Program-made: the position numbers and the translations under genes
Shown: positions 8,687 to 17,388 of the stretch, piece after piece
How the letters are laid out: each line of letters starts with the position of its first letter
Numbering within the stretch: the first letter of the stretch is position 1
Origin: DATNPX01 sp036702975
GTDB lineage: Bacteria > Cyanobacteriota > Vampirovibrionia > Obscuribacterales > Obscuribacteraceae
Length of the DNA: 64,000 nucleotides
Reading direction: 5' to 3'
NCBI GenBank assembly: GCA_036702975.1
Contig: DATNPX010000032.1
Coordinates: 1-64,000 of the forward strand
The notes under the pieces: generated by a model
Told to the model about the DNA's origin: nothing
Seen by the model: only the letters and a program-made list of their open reading frames with translations
Database searches by the model: none

Positions 8687-9589
8687 TTACGAGAACCCGT
8701 AAGCCATTTCTGGCGGCTCGGTAACACCGACCGAGAAAGGCTCAGTAGTTAACGCTCTGGCGTCACCAATCATACTGCGCACTTGTTCGGCAATTGCTTT
8801 GGCATTCGACATGTGCGGATGAAGATGAATGGTTTGATAATCAATCGGCACGCGGGTGCCGTCAAGCGCTGTTACCTCGCCATAATTGATGAGTTGAGCC
8901 GCTTGAGCAAGAATCTCCTGCTGTGATTTGAGGACTGCACGACTGTGCCCATGGGAGAGCAAGTGCCCGTTAGCATCGTAGGTCTTGTCGATCCACGCTT
9001 CGCCTGCAACCCTGATACCTGCTTTGTCTCCAGCTGCAACCAGGTTTGGGCAAGCTGGTCCAACGAAAACGAGCCAGCGGTCATATTCGGAGATAGCCTT
9101 GGCGACAATCGTGGCAGTGCGAATATCGTGCCAAATCTGTCTATACAGGAAACCATGTGGACGCACCTGGGTAAATTCGAAACCGAAAGTACGCGCTAAA
9201 CCAGATAGCGAGCCAAGTTGGAACAGAATCGACGCACGTAGCTCAGCGGGAGTGAGATGAATCTCACGGCGCCCAAACCCTTGCAAGTCGGGATAACCTA
9301 TATGCGCACCTAGTGCCAACCCGTAATACTTCACTTCCACTAACGCTGCTTCTATGTGACTGGGATCGCCGGCGTGAGCCCCACAGGCGATGTTCGCGGA
9401 TGTCACAAACGGCAGAATGTCCGATTCCCCTTGCACTGAATAGGGTCCGAATCCTTCACCAAGATTGGTGTTGAGGTCGATAGGGTGGTTAATAAAAACT
9501 CTCTGGGCACTTGCTTGCTGGGGGGCATTGTGCAGTCCCTGGTTGGCGTCGCGACCGCCACGCCCACGATTTTGTCTTGTCCGTCGCAT
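8687..9589 (-). CDS. pxpA: LamB/YcsF family protein (5-oxoprolinase subunit A-like)
   Basis: 300 aa against about 250 for typical PxpA. Family motifs are clear: DLNTNLGEGFG (usual DLNxDxGE), NIACGAHAGDP, GAHIGYPDLQGFGRR, VRPHGFLY (usual KPHGALY). PxpA works with PxpB and PxpC to open the 5-oxoproline ring at the cost of ATP. Here no pxpB or pxpC neighbour is present, the N-terminus carries about 30 extra Arg/Gln/Gly-rich residues and the C-terminus is extended, while the usual FADR motif reads WIDKTY. The enzyme may therefore be a divergent paralogue with another substrate. The start ATG at 9589 is followed by a very basic stretch; a later start cannot be excluded. Confidence 0.8.
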   Translation of the reverse strand: MRRTRQNRGRGGRDANQGLHNAPQQASAQRVFINHPIDLNTNLGEGFGPYSVQGESDILPFVTSANIACGAHAGDPSHIEAALVEVKYYGLALGAHIGYPDLQGFGRREIHLTPAELRASILFQLGSLSGLARTFGFEFTQVRPHGFLYRQIWHDIRTATIVAKAISEYDRWLVFVGPACPNLVAAGDKAGIRVAGEAWIDKTYDANGHLLSHGHSRAVLKSQQEILAQAAQLINYGEVTALDGTRVPIDYQTIHLHPHMSNAKAIAEQVRSMIGDARALTTEPFSVGVTEPPEMAYGFS

Positions 9590-9741
9590 CTTCGTTTAAG
9601 GTCCTTCTATAAATCCGGTTGACTGCCCGGAAAAGCGATTTTAGCAGGATATAGCCAATTCCGCCGCGTCAGCCAGTGTTTTTCCGCTGGCTTTTGTCTT
9701 CATTTTCCGTAAAATGGAGTTATCCCGCTCACGAGTAAGTG

Positions 9742-11343
9742 ATGCTTTCGATTCGGCGACCAGATGCCACAAGTTGTTCTGCTTTCCCGCCCTCTCTCCT
9801 TAAGGGCTGGCGGAGGCTGGCTTGTTTAGCTATTTCCCTAACTCTGAGCGCATCATTGCAGAACAGTTCGAGCGCGGCAGACGGAAAGTCCACTCGGAAA
9901 TTGCGCGCTCAAGCGTTGGAATATGTAAATGCCGGAAACATCCAACAAGCCATAGTTACTTACGATACCGCCATAAAGGCTGCCTCCATAGAGTTTGGGA
10001 AGGAATCAACGTACGTTGGCGAACTGTATTTTGAAGAAGGTAATCTCGCCCGCAAAAACGGTGCCGCCGAGCTAGCCAAGAAATGCTACGAGAAGGCGGT
10101 TAATTACAGACCTGCAGATGTATCTGCGCGAGTACAGCTGGCAGAACTCGAACGGAATACAGGAAACACGCGCGGAGCCTTCGACAATGCAAGACTTGCA
10201 TACGCTATCAATCCAAATCTAGCTATCTCGAGGAAAGAATTGTCGCTGTGCCTGCAGCTTTCCGGGCGGCCATCAGAAGCATCGCAAATTGCGGCAACGC
10301 TTGCTCGGACAAGCAAAAATGCGCCGGCACTTCCAAAAGCCAGCAAATTTAAAGTAGTGGCCACGCCGATCCAAAGTGGGAGCCAGGCAGAGACTAAACA
10401 AACGGATAGTAACGCGAATTCGAACGGACCCGTGATAACTAGTACCACAGCTGGTGCCAACAGCGCCTTACACTGGAGTCACAAGAATCCATTAGATGAG
10501 GCAGCGAAGAAAGCAAAAGAGCAGGCGGCTGCAATAGAAGCGAAGCTTAAAGCCGAGGAAGCAGCAAAGGCGCTAGAGAAGAAGAAAGACGAAGAAGAGG
10601 CAGCGAAGAAGGCGAAACAAAAGCAGAAAAAAGAGGACGGCAAAAAATCAACGAAAGATAAGTCGAGCAAGGATAAAGCCGGAAAAGACAAGCAGTCAAA
10701 GGGCAACACGCAACAATTTGTCGAACCTGAAGCCGCCACAGCCAGCTTAAAAACTAGCGCCACCACGCTTCCCAAGCCGGGCGAAAAATCGAAAGTAGAA
10801 AAGTCAGAAAAGCAGGATGAGAAGGCAGAAAAAACAGACAAGGCAGAAAAAACTGCAAGTAAGTCACACTTGAATGTTGGCGCGGTAACGGACAAGTCCG
10901 AGAAGCCACAAGCGGAAAAGCATGACAGCGGACTCTCAGAGAATGAGCCGGCAAAGCCGAAGAATCCACCCATTGAAAAAGCAGCCCCTGCCGCAGTACC
11001 ACCGGTAGCACCACTAGTGCCAATTTCGATTCCCGTAAATTCCGGCAAACCGAGCAAACCGCACCTCGGCAAAGGCGGGCTGGTACCACCACCACCACCG
11101 ACACCAGTGGTTATTCCCGGGGGCATGGTAATGCCGGTGCAACCGCCACCAGTCGCACCACCAGCACCAGCGGCAAAATCTAAGCCGAAAGCCAAACCAC
11201 CGACAAGCGATAAAGCAGACAAGCCCGAGAAAGCTGAGAAGAGCGACAAAACTGAGGAATCATCGACAGCCAAGCCTCACGACGAAGATCCAGATTTCCT
11301 CATCAATTGGGGTGGCGCGGACAAGAAGAAGAAAGCCAAGTAA
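9742..11343 (+). CDS. exported TPR protein with Lys/Glu-rich and Pro-rich tail
   Basis: 533 aa from ATG 9742 (a GTG lies directly before it at 9739). The N-terminus has a signal sequence (about residues 24-45, RRLACLAISLTLSASLQNSSSA). Three to four TPR-like repeats follow up to about residue 190 (ALEYVNAGNIQQAIVTYDTA, AAELAKKCYEKAVNYRPADV, GAFDNARLAYAINPNLA). The remaining two thirds is low complexity: Ala/Lys/Glu helices, repeated KAEK/KSEK units and a Pro/Val region, ending DFLINWGG and a Lys run. The tail is a plausible periplasmic spacer. The strong codon bias of this tail also opens a long false frame on the other strand. No function can be assigned. Confidence 0.8.
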   Translation: MLSIRRPDATSCSAFPPSLLKGWRRLACLAISLTLSASLQNSSSAADGKSTRKLRAQALEYVNAGNIQQAIVTYDTAIKAASIEFGKESTYVGELYFEEGNLARKNGAAELAKKCYEKAVNYRPADVSARVQLAELERNTGNTRGAFDNARLAYAINPNLAISRKELSLCLQLSGRPSEASQIAATLARTSKNAPALPKASKFKVVATPIQSGSQAETKQTDSNANSNGPVITSTTAGANSALHWSHKNPLDEAAKKAKEQAAAIEAKLKAEEAAKALEKKKDEEEAAKKAKQKQKKEDGKKSTKDKSSKDKAGKDKQSKGNTQQFVEPEAATASLKTSATTLPKPGEKSKVEKSEKQDEKAEKTDKAEKTASKSHLNVGAVTDKSEKPQAEKHDSGLSENEPAKPKNPPIEKAAPAAVPPVAPLVPISIPVNSGKPSKPHLGKGGLVPPPPPTPVVIPGGMVMPVQPPPVAPPAPAAKSKPKAKPPTSDKADKPEKAEKSDKTEESSTAKPHDEDPDFLINWGGADKKKKAK

Positions 11344-11345
11344 AG

Positions 11346-12317
11346 CTATTTGTTTTGCGTATCGGCCAATCGCTTCTGATCGTTTTTGTCACTCTTATCG
11401 GATTTATCCAGTTCAGCACGTTTGGCTGGCTGAGCCAGTGCCGGAGGAGACGGAGAGCCATCATCGTGCGGGCGATTGGCGATCTTCACATCTTTTAGCT
11501 TTTGCCGTTGTTCTGCTGTGAGAAGTGAACGGATCGAGAGAAAATCGTTCAGCCGCAAGTCCTCAAGCTTCTCCTGGACTTGACGAACTTCATCTCTCTT
11601 CGCGCGAATCTGCGTTTCGTTGACATCAGGATCGAACATCAAATCTCGCATCTGCGTCGTCAAATCCCGTCGCTTACGCATTAAGTCGCGCATTTTGGCG
11701 CCGTTGTCCCCATGCATTTGAGCAATCTTTTGCTTTTGTTCGTCGGTCAAGTTAAGAGCCGTCAAGTCGAGCGGTCCTTTGCCAAACACACCACCGGTCT
11801 CACGATTCCCTCGCCGATCACCGCCGGGTCCAAAACGAGCCTCTTTGTCTTTATCATTGGCGACTTTTCCTGCATCAGACTGAGGACGAGTAACCTTCTT
11901 CGGTGGTGGCAAACTGGCACCACCACTGGAATCAGAAGAGGAGCCATTAGAGGATATACTGTCCGACGCAGTATCAATTTCGACCTGCTTCTTGTGACGA
12001 TTCTTGCGCTGAACACTGCCGTCGGCCCCTTCATCGCCTCCTACAACCACCTGATTTTTCTTTTTTGCCGGAGCCGGAAGACTGGCACCATCATAAGAGG
12101 CGTTGTCACACACCTGAACCTTGTTCTGAACTGAACCTGATTTACGTGTCTCGGAGTCTGCCGAAAAGACTGGCTGAGAGAGAGCCGACAAACACAAGAG
12201 GGTGGCACATACACCAGCCCAAATTAATCTATTCGAAGTCTCCCTTTTGACGTTCAGCCCTCTATCGAGACAGCCTCTGGCGCGAATGCTGCACCACACC
12301 TCACATCTTGATGGCAT
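11346..12317 (-). CDS. periplasmic LTXXQ (Spy/CpxP-like) protein
   Basis: 323 aa from ATG 12317, which follows GAGG by 9 nt and overlaps the end of the anti-sigma gene, suggesting translational coupling; the frame extends back to 12332. A signal segment (RLIWAGVCATLLCLSALSQPVFSA) is followed by a Ser/Lys-rich linker and a helical domain containing the LTXXQ motifs LNLTDEQKQKIAQMH and LLTAEQRQKLKDV about 70 residues apart, the arrangement of Spy/CpxP periplasmic stress sensors and chaperones. Its place behind an ECF sigma factor and anti-sigma factor fits an envelope stress regulon. An odd feature is the long N-terminal spacer of roughly 100 residues before the LTXXQ domain. Confidence 0.78.
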   Translation of the reverse strand: MPSRCEVWCSIRARGCLDRGLNVKRETSNRLIWAGVCATLLCLSALSQPVFSADSETRKSGSVQNKVQVCDNASYDGASLPAPAKKKNQVVVGGDEGADGSVQRKNRHKKQVEIDTASDSISSNGSSSDSSGGASLPPPKKVTRPQSDAGKVANDKDKEARFGPGGDRRGNRETGGVFGKGPLDLTALNLTDEQKQKIAQMHGDNGAKMRDLMRKRRDLTTQMRDLMFDPDVNETQIRAKRDEVRQVQEKLEDLRLNDFLSIRSLLTAEQRQKLKDVKIANRPHDDGSPSPPALAQPAKRAELDKSDKSDKNDQKRLADTQNK

Positions 12318-13062
12318 ACAATCCGTCCTCATCTGTAGAAATTCCTAATTCCTCGGGAATGCTGTTGGCTTCAGGTTCGTATAAAGCAACCAGGCTGTGC
12401 TTGGGAGCAGCGTTATTTGCGTCACTAGCAATAGGCTGGTCCGCTTTACCCGCAGCTTCCGATGCAACCGCCGTTCTAGCTCCGGCTAAAACACCGCGCT
12501 TGCGCATCGAGTCGCCCGGCGCAACCGATTGTTTCTCAGTCGGTGTCACCTTGCCTGCCGAACCTTCCTCACCCGCCCGAACTCCTGAATTTACACCAGG
12601 TATATGGTCATCTCGGCTTGGAACTGCGGCAAGCTCTTCAGCCTGCAAAGTCTTGCTTACTTGATTGACTGGAGGTTGTGACACAGCCGCCACCTCATTT
12701 GGTGCAGCATCATGCCTAAAAAACAGTTGACTAGCACAAACGCAGAGAACAAATGCTGCAGCGGTTGCCGCTGCCAGTACGAATCTGCCAGATATGACAT
12801 TAGATTTCGCAAGAGTCACGGCAGGCTTCTCCTGAAGCAGTCGAGCCTCGAACTTGTCTGCAAAATCGTCTCGCATCTGAACAGGAGGTATCGCTTTCAG
12901 TGTAGCAACCAGTCTGCTCACTCCCGTCAATTGAGTAGAGCATGCTGAACATTCATGCAGATGCTCATCTACGCTATTCTTCTCGCTGTCGTTCAGCTCA
13001 CCGTCATGATAAGCATCAAGAAGAGGGATAAATTTATCGCACTTATGCGAATTGGCATTCAT
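12301..13062 (-). CDS. anti-sigma factor with zinc-finger (zf-HC2) domain
   Basis: 253 aa. The N-terminal anti-sigma domain has CDKFIPLLDAYHDGELN, HLHECSAC, the HxxxCxxC zinc site of ZAS proteins, within the first 40 residues. A single membrane segment (about residues 90-112, RFVLAAATAAAFVLCVCASQ) follows and a periplasmic part of about 140 residues ends with SIPEELGISTDEDGLYAIKM. It lies 6 bp after the ECF sigma gene and is co-transcribed with it. It should sequester that sigma factor at the membrane until an envelope signal arrives. The periplasmic part could contact the LTXXQ protein encoded next, which is an inference from gene order. Confidence 0.88.
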   Translation of the reverse strand: MNANSHKCDKFIPLLDAYHDGELNDSEKNSVDEHLHECSACSTQLTGVSRLVATLKAIPPVQMRDDFADKFEARLLQEKPAVTLAKSNVISGRFVLAAATAAAFVLCVCASQLFFRHDAAPNEVAAVSQPPVNQVSKTLQAEELAAVPSRDDHIPGVNSGVRAGEEGSAGKVTPTEKQSVAPGDSMRKRGVLAGARTAVASEAAGKADQPIASDANNAAPKHSLVALYEPEANSIPEELGISTDEDGLYAIKM

Positions 13063-13068
13063 GACTAG

Positions 13069-13686
13069 CTACCTCGAAGCGGTTGATACCGTGGAAATGG
13101 AAAAATAGGGTTCCAGTAACTCTCGTAGTTTGACGCGTCCATAATGCAGCCGCGAACGAACGGTGCCGATGCTGGCGCCGGTAATCTCTGCAATCTCCTG
13201 ATAGGAGAAACCTTCTAAATCATGCAAAACCAAAACCGTTCTTTGAAAATCTGGCAATTTGGTAATAGACTCGGCGATCATACGTTCTTGCTCCTCGGAA
13301 TCGAGCTGCTGTGCTGGATTTGGTGTCTCATCTGGCAAATCACCGACGCGGAACGAAACATTCTCATCTTCTCCTGCTTGTGGGTCGAACGAGATAAGAT
13401 GGAATATGTTTTTTCGTTGCTTAGCGCGCATCATGTCCATGCAAAGGTTGTGGCTGATTCTGAACAGCCAGGACGAAAAATTCGCGTGCTCTTTGAACTT
13501 GTCCAAGTTTTGATGCACCTTAACAAATGTGTCCTGAACAATCTCTTCTGCCTCTTCGGCATTGCCTAAAATGCGGTAGGACGCACTATAGATTCGATTT
13601 TGGTACCGCCTGATCAGGGTCTTGAAGTAGATCAACTCCTTGGTCTTTAGGAAGTTCTCGATCAAAGCACCATCTGTGAGCTCCAC
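13069..13686 (-). CDS. ECF-type RNA polymerase sigma factor
   Basis: 205 aa. Sigma region 2 is visible at about residues 20-90 (YQNRIYSASYRILGNAEEA, EEIVQDTFVKVHQNLDKF, FSSWLFRISHNLCMDMMR) and region 4 at about 135-190 (LPDFQRTVLVLHDLEGFSY, QEIAEITGASIGTVRSRLH). There is no region 1.1 or 3, which is normal for ECF factors. GTG 13686 has a G-rich stretch 7-10 nt upstream. It heads a three-gene unit with its zinc-finger anti-sigma factor and an LTXXQ periplasmic protein, closely parallel to RpoE-like envelope stress cassettes. Autoregulation is likely but no certain ECF promoter could be read upstream. Confidence 0.93.
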   Translation of the reverse strand: MELTDGALIENFLKTKELIYFKTLIRRYQNRIYSASYRILGNAEEAEEIVQDTFVKVHQNLDKFKEHANFSSWLFRISHNLCMDMMRAKQRKNIFHLISFDPQAGEDENVSFRVGDLPDETPNPAQQLDSEEQERMIAESITKLPDFQRTVLVLHDLEGFSYQEIAEITGASIGTVRSRLHYGRVKLRELLEPYFSISTVSTASR

Positions 13687-13901
13687 CTAAACCCCCTGCA
13701 CCAACCCCAACGCACCCTAAAACGATTGGATTGGTCTCTACTCTATATAACGTTCGAATTGAGAAATAAGTTCAAAAGAAAACACGAGATTAGCTACAGT
13801 TAATATTCATCCAAAGCTTTAGTCTTTATGGCTTCTCACTGATACTAGTTTATGATTTGCCTCACATATATGTTCAAATCAACACTTTTTGGAGGTCTCC
13901 G

Positions 13902-14648
13902 TTGAAAAGTCCATGGTCAGTGCGAAAGGTTTTTCTCTTTGTTGGTCTTGCCGTCGCGCTGGTCAATTTAACGAACCAGACTGCGCAATCGCAGGACGTT
14001 AACCCATCAAAAGCCAGCACAGATAAGGCTGATTCTGGCTTTCGAGCAACTTCCACAAGGACAGAGCCCGCAAGCGGAGACGTTACCTCATCGTCTGCAA
14101 GCTCATCAACTCATTCCTCAAACACTGCCGGGGGCCAGAACACCACCAAAGCGTCGAAGCCTGAAAAATCCAAGGTCAAGGCGGACTTGCCTAATTTTCA
14201 CGAAGTGCACCCGTATCTGTATCGAGGTGGAGAGCCAACCGAAGAAGGTCTTCATCAATTGAAAGCGATGGGAGTGGGAACGCTCATCGACCTGCGCGCA
14301 CCTTCCGAGATGAAGGTAAATGAAAAACAGATTGCCACACGACTCGGGTTGAATTACATAAATCTCGTCATGGACTCGCACGCTCCAACCAAAAAGCAAG
14401 TAGATAGAATGTTGCACGAAATTGATACAGCAAAAGAAGCGAGCGAATCCGGGCGCAAGAATCAAGCTGTCTTCGTGCATTGTGCACACGGCTCAGACCG
14501 CACAGGCTGCATGGTTGGGATATGGCGCGTCACGCGCGAACACTGGAGCTATCCTGAAACTTACCAGGAGATGCGCAAATATTACTTCACGCCAAAATTC
14601 ACCAAACTTTCAGGCGCTGTCGAAGAATACGCGAAGAGCGCGCTTTGA
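13902..14648 (+). CDS. exported dual-specificity/tyrosine phosphatase-like protein
   Basis: The start is TTG 13902, with GGAGG 6 nt upstream; the frame runs back to 13857 but no ribosome-binding site supports that. The product (248 aa) has a signal peptide (VRKVFLFVGLAVALVNLTNQ), a Ser/Thr-rich linker to about residue 95, and a phosphatase domain with YLYRGGEPTEEGLHQLKAMG, TLIDLRAPSE and the catalytic P-loop VHCAHGSDRTG (HCX5R). The Asp general acid is probably in NLVMDSHAPTK. This is the layout of DSP-like enzymes such as those acting on phosphotyrosine or inositol phosphates. Export implies a substrate outside the cytoplasm. It is divergent from the sigma-factor gene. Confidence 0.85.
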   Translation: MKSPWSVRKVFLFVGLAVALVNLTNQTAQSQDVNPSKASTDKADSGFRATSTRTEPASGDVTSSSASSSTHSSNTAGGQNTTKASKPEKSKVKADLPNFHEVHPYLYRGGEPTEEGLHQLKAMGVGTLIDLRAPSEMKVNEKQIATRLGLNYINLVMDSHAPTKKQVDRMLHEIDTAKEASESGRKNQAVFVHCAHGSDRTGCMVGIWRVTREHWSYPETYQEMRKYYFTPKFTKLSGAVEEYAKSAL

Positions 14649-14657
14649 GAGTAGGAA

Positions 14658-17369
14658 TTAGCGAGCGTTATTGACTGGAGCGAAAATAGCTCGAGTAGAC
14701 TGTTTAGCTTGATTGGCAGGTGTAGCAACCGTTTGGTTCTTTGAAGGTTGGTTGGTCGGCGTCAGACTACCAGTCTTACCGGGTTGACCATGATTAGCGG
14801 CCGAACCAGAAGAGCCCGCGCCGCCACCAGCACCGTTTACGGTGGCACTAACGGAGGAAGTAGATTTTTCAGTAATTGCCGCCAACTTGTCCTTGGCCAC
14901 CTTTGACCACGGATAGTAGCGGATAATGTCCTTTAATGTTGATACTACTCGTGGTGTATCATTAAAGTTCTCACTCAACTTAACCTGATACCACAAAGCC
15001 TGCCAATTATCGGGATCAAGAAAGAGCGCCTTTTCAACATACTTCTGCATCTCAGGGTATTGTCCAGCCCTGTAAAGATGCACGGCAACGTCAACATTGA
15101 CGTTCGGGTCATCCGAAGCAAGCGAGAGCCCGCGTTCCATAGTCGTTCTAGCTTCCTGTTGCTGTCCGTTATCAGCGTACAACAAGCTCCAATCTGCCAA
15201 GATTCGCCCTTCCACGTCTGACCATTTTGCCTTTTGTGCGATATCCTCAGCCTTCGAGAAAAAATCGTATGAAGCTTTAGCGTGCTCTGGACGCTTCAAG
15301 TCTTTTGCCATCAAGCGACGTAAGTTACCCAAGCGACCAAGAAGACGAGCTAGCTCCTTTTGATCATTCGCTCTCTCCGCGACCATCAACGCATTTTGAT
15401 AATTGAGCTCAGCATCGCGATAATCGCGGTGGAGCGTGAGGGCTGCGTCGCCGGCGGTCAAACATTTCTGAACCGCATCTTTCGCGTTGAAGCCAGGATT
15501 GTTGCGCAGGTATAAGCGCTGGTATTTTGAATCTATAGTGACGATAAAGTTTTGCCAAAAAGGATTCCCTAATATGCCGCAGCTCGAGTCTTGGAAGAAG
15601 CTTTGTTTCTGGTTCTGCTTGCCGGGCGGAAGGTGAGACGGTGCCAGGGCGGAATCGGCTCGAACTGGATAAGTGAGGGAAACTTTTTTGGCCATAAAAC
15701 CACCTAAAACAACTTTTTCAAGCGATACAGTACCGAGACGCACAGGTTGTCCATCAAGACCGGTGCCTTCGATAAAATGACGATTGTTCGCGTCACCCGT
15801 AACATATCTCTTCGCCACGGCTTCCGGTAAGTGGTTGAAGGCAGCACCAGTATCGACTAAGAAGTTACACTGGTCTGAAACGCCGTTTCCGCTCAGTGTA
15901 GCGCTGATAAACGGCGCATCTGACTTTACGAAAGTAACTGGCTTAGCCGCAGGGCGCGCACCATCCTCGGCATCAGCGAAAGTGATGCTAGGTCTGGAAT
16001 AGTCGAATGTAACTAGGTATCGTGATAAGACATTCATCCCGATTATTCCAGCAACAGGGCGTCCCAAATGCTTCGATTGCCCAGACAGATCCAAAATACG
16101 CACAGGCACATCATTCACTATGAGCTTGCCCAATTCCAATCTTTTCAGCGTAGAACTATCAGCCGATACAACTCCGGACATCGCAGCAATGCTGAAAGCA
16201 CCGTCTTTGGAGAGAAAGTTTTCAGCTGCTATACGCCGGTCGATCAAAGTGTCACTAGCACCAGTATCAACTAGAAATTCAAGCTCGTCGCTGCTTGAGT
16301 TAATACGCCCTTTTACAACAATCTCACGTTGCGAATAGTCAAACGGCACCACCATCTCTTTAGATAAACGGCTAATTGCGCCAGGACTCGAAAGAATGAA
16401 ATACGAATCGGCAATCTCAGTCGACGTATCGACAGACTTGAGATTTACCTCGTAGGTAATCTCTTCATCTTTTTGAGTTATCTGCTTGAATGGCCATAAC
16501 GTACCAGAAACAGGTCTGTATTGAGAGAACTCGGTCGTCGAAAACGAAGTGATGCTATTACCTGCGCTGCTAATTTTAATGGCGTTAGAGCTAATTGCCA
16601 CAATTAAAAAATTCTGCTGGTCAATAAAAACGGTTGTTTTGGAAGGATCGCTGCCCGACTGAACATCTAATGCATAAACGGGAGTCTGCCTGAACGCGGT
16701 GGCGCGAGGAGAACTGAATCGATAACCTGATTCCTGCCAATGCAGCAAAATTAATGGCAAGTGCCAAACCATGTCTTTAAGGTTCTGCACTTCAGAAGGA
16801 AGAAGCGGTGCTGATTCTTTGCCTTTTATCTGCCAGATGTGACGTCCGTCAAAAGCACATGTGATGCGTCCAGAAGCTGCATCAGCAGATTGAGTATTTT
16901 CGCCGGACGCAGAATTTTCGTTTTTGTCAAGGCGCCACTTTTCAGCCTTTATCGACAATTTGAACGAGGAAAGGACACCAACCCCGGCTGTCTTCTGCTC
17001 ACCATAAAAAGTAGAATTTTGAGCCATACGCGAAAGTGCGTCCTTGCCACCGTATGCAGTGACAGAACTCGCGATCAAATCATCGACAGACGGAACCGCG
17101 GAGACCGCTGCGCCGGCCGTCAGCTGACCCTGACTCTGGCCAGTCTGAGCCAGCTGTACTCTAGGAGAGATTTTATCGCTGGCATGCACGGTTAGACTCA
17201 GAGTCAAGCTAATAGCTGTGCTCAGGACCAAGAATATGAAAACCTTGCGTGCATCCCTTGCATTCAACGTATTCAATGTATCCAAGGACCGCAAGTAACC
17301 GCATAATTCAGCGCCACATCGCATGGCAGAAGTGCGATATCTTCGGACCGAACGCAAAAGATTGCTCAT
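14658..17369 (-). CDS. secreted retropepsin-like aspartyl protease with two DTG sites and TPR tail
   Basis: About 903 aa from ATG 17369; the frame opens at 17423 inside kdsA, so the later start is preferred, though no strong ribosome-binding site marks it. A signal/anchor segment (KVFIFLVLSTAISLTLSLTV) is followed by an N-terminal beta-rich domain (to about residue 340), a first aspartyl-protease-like domain with LEFLVDTGASDTLID (about 366-380), a second with CNFLVDTGAAFNHLPE (about 500-515), then TPR-like helices (about 640-850) and a Gly/Ser/Asn-rich end. Each DTG is followed by an IGM/LG-type flap region (GIIGMNVLSRY, GILGNPFW). Two half-sites in one chain could fold as an intramolecular pepsin-like pair. 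Substrate unknown. Confidence 0.8.
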   Translation of the reverse strand: MSNLLRSVRRYRTSAMRCGAELCGYLRSLDTLNTLNARDARKVFIFLVLSTAISLTLSLTVHASDKISPRVQLAQTGQSQGQLTAGAAVSAVPSVDDLIASSVTAYGGKDALSRMAQNSTFYGEQKTAGVGVLSSFKLSIKAEKWRLDKNENSASGENTQSADAASGRITCAFDGRHIWQIKGKESAPLLPSEVQNLKDMVWHLPLILLHWQESGYRFSSPRATAFRQTPVYALDVQSGSDPSKTTVFIDQQNFLIVAISSNAIKISSAGNSITSFSTTEFSQYRPVSGTLWPFKQITQKDEEITYEVNLKSVDTSTEIADSYFILSSPGAISRLSKEMVVPFDYSQREIVVKGRINSSSDELEFLVDTGASDTLIDRRIAAENFLSKDGAFSIAAMSGVVSADSSTLKRLELGKLIVNDVPVRILDLSGQSKHLGRPVAGIIGMNVLSRYLVTFDYSRPSITFADAEDGARPAAKPVTFVKSDAPFISATLSGNGVSDQCNFLVDTGAAFNHLPEAVAKRYVTGDANNRHFIEGTGLDGQPVRLGTVSLEKVVLGGFMAKKVSLTYPVRADSALAPSHLPPGKQNQKQSFFQDSSCGILGNPFWQNFIVTIDSKYQRLYLRNNPGFNAKDAVQKCLTAGDAALTLHRDYRDAELNYQNALMVAERANDQKELARLLGRLGNLRRLMAKDLKRPEHAKASYDFFSKAEDIAQKAKWSDVEGRILADWSLLYADNGQQQEARTTMERGLSLASDDPNVNVDVAVHLYRAGQYPEMQKYVEKALFLDPDNWQALWYQVKLSENFNDTPRVVSTLKDIIRYYPWSKVAKDKLAAITEKSTSSVSATVNGAGGGAGSSGSAANHGQPGKTGSLTPTNQPSKNQTVATPANQAKQSTRAIFAPVNNAR

Positions 17370-17388
17370 GCAGTTGCTCACTCGATCT

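Noticed and set aside
10479..11273. A 264-codon minus-strand frame rich in Ser/Phe/Ala opposite the TPR protein
   Set aside because: It is the mirror of the Lys/Glu/Ala/Pro low-complexity codons of the plus-strand gene; no ribosome-binding site or family features.
11712..12134. A 140-codon plus-strand frame
   Set aside because: It is opposite the LTXXQ protein, and the minus-strand reading has a signal peptide, motifs and operon context.
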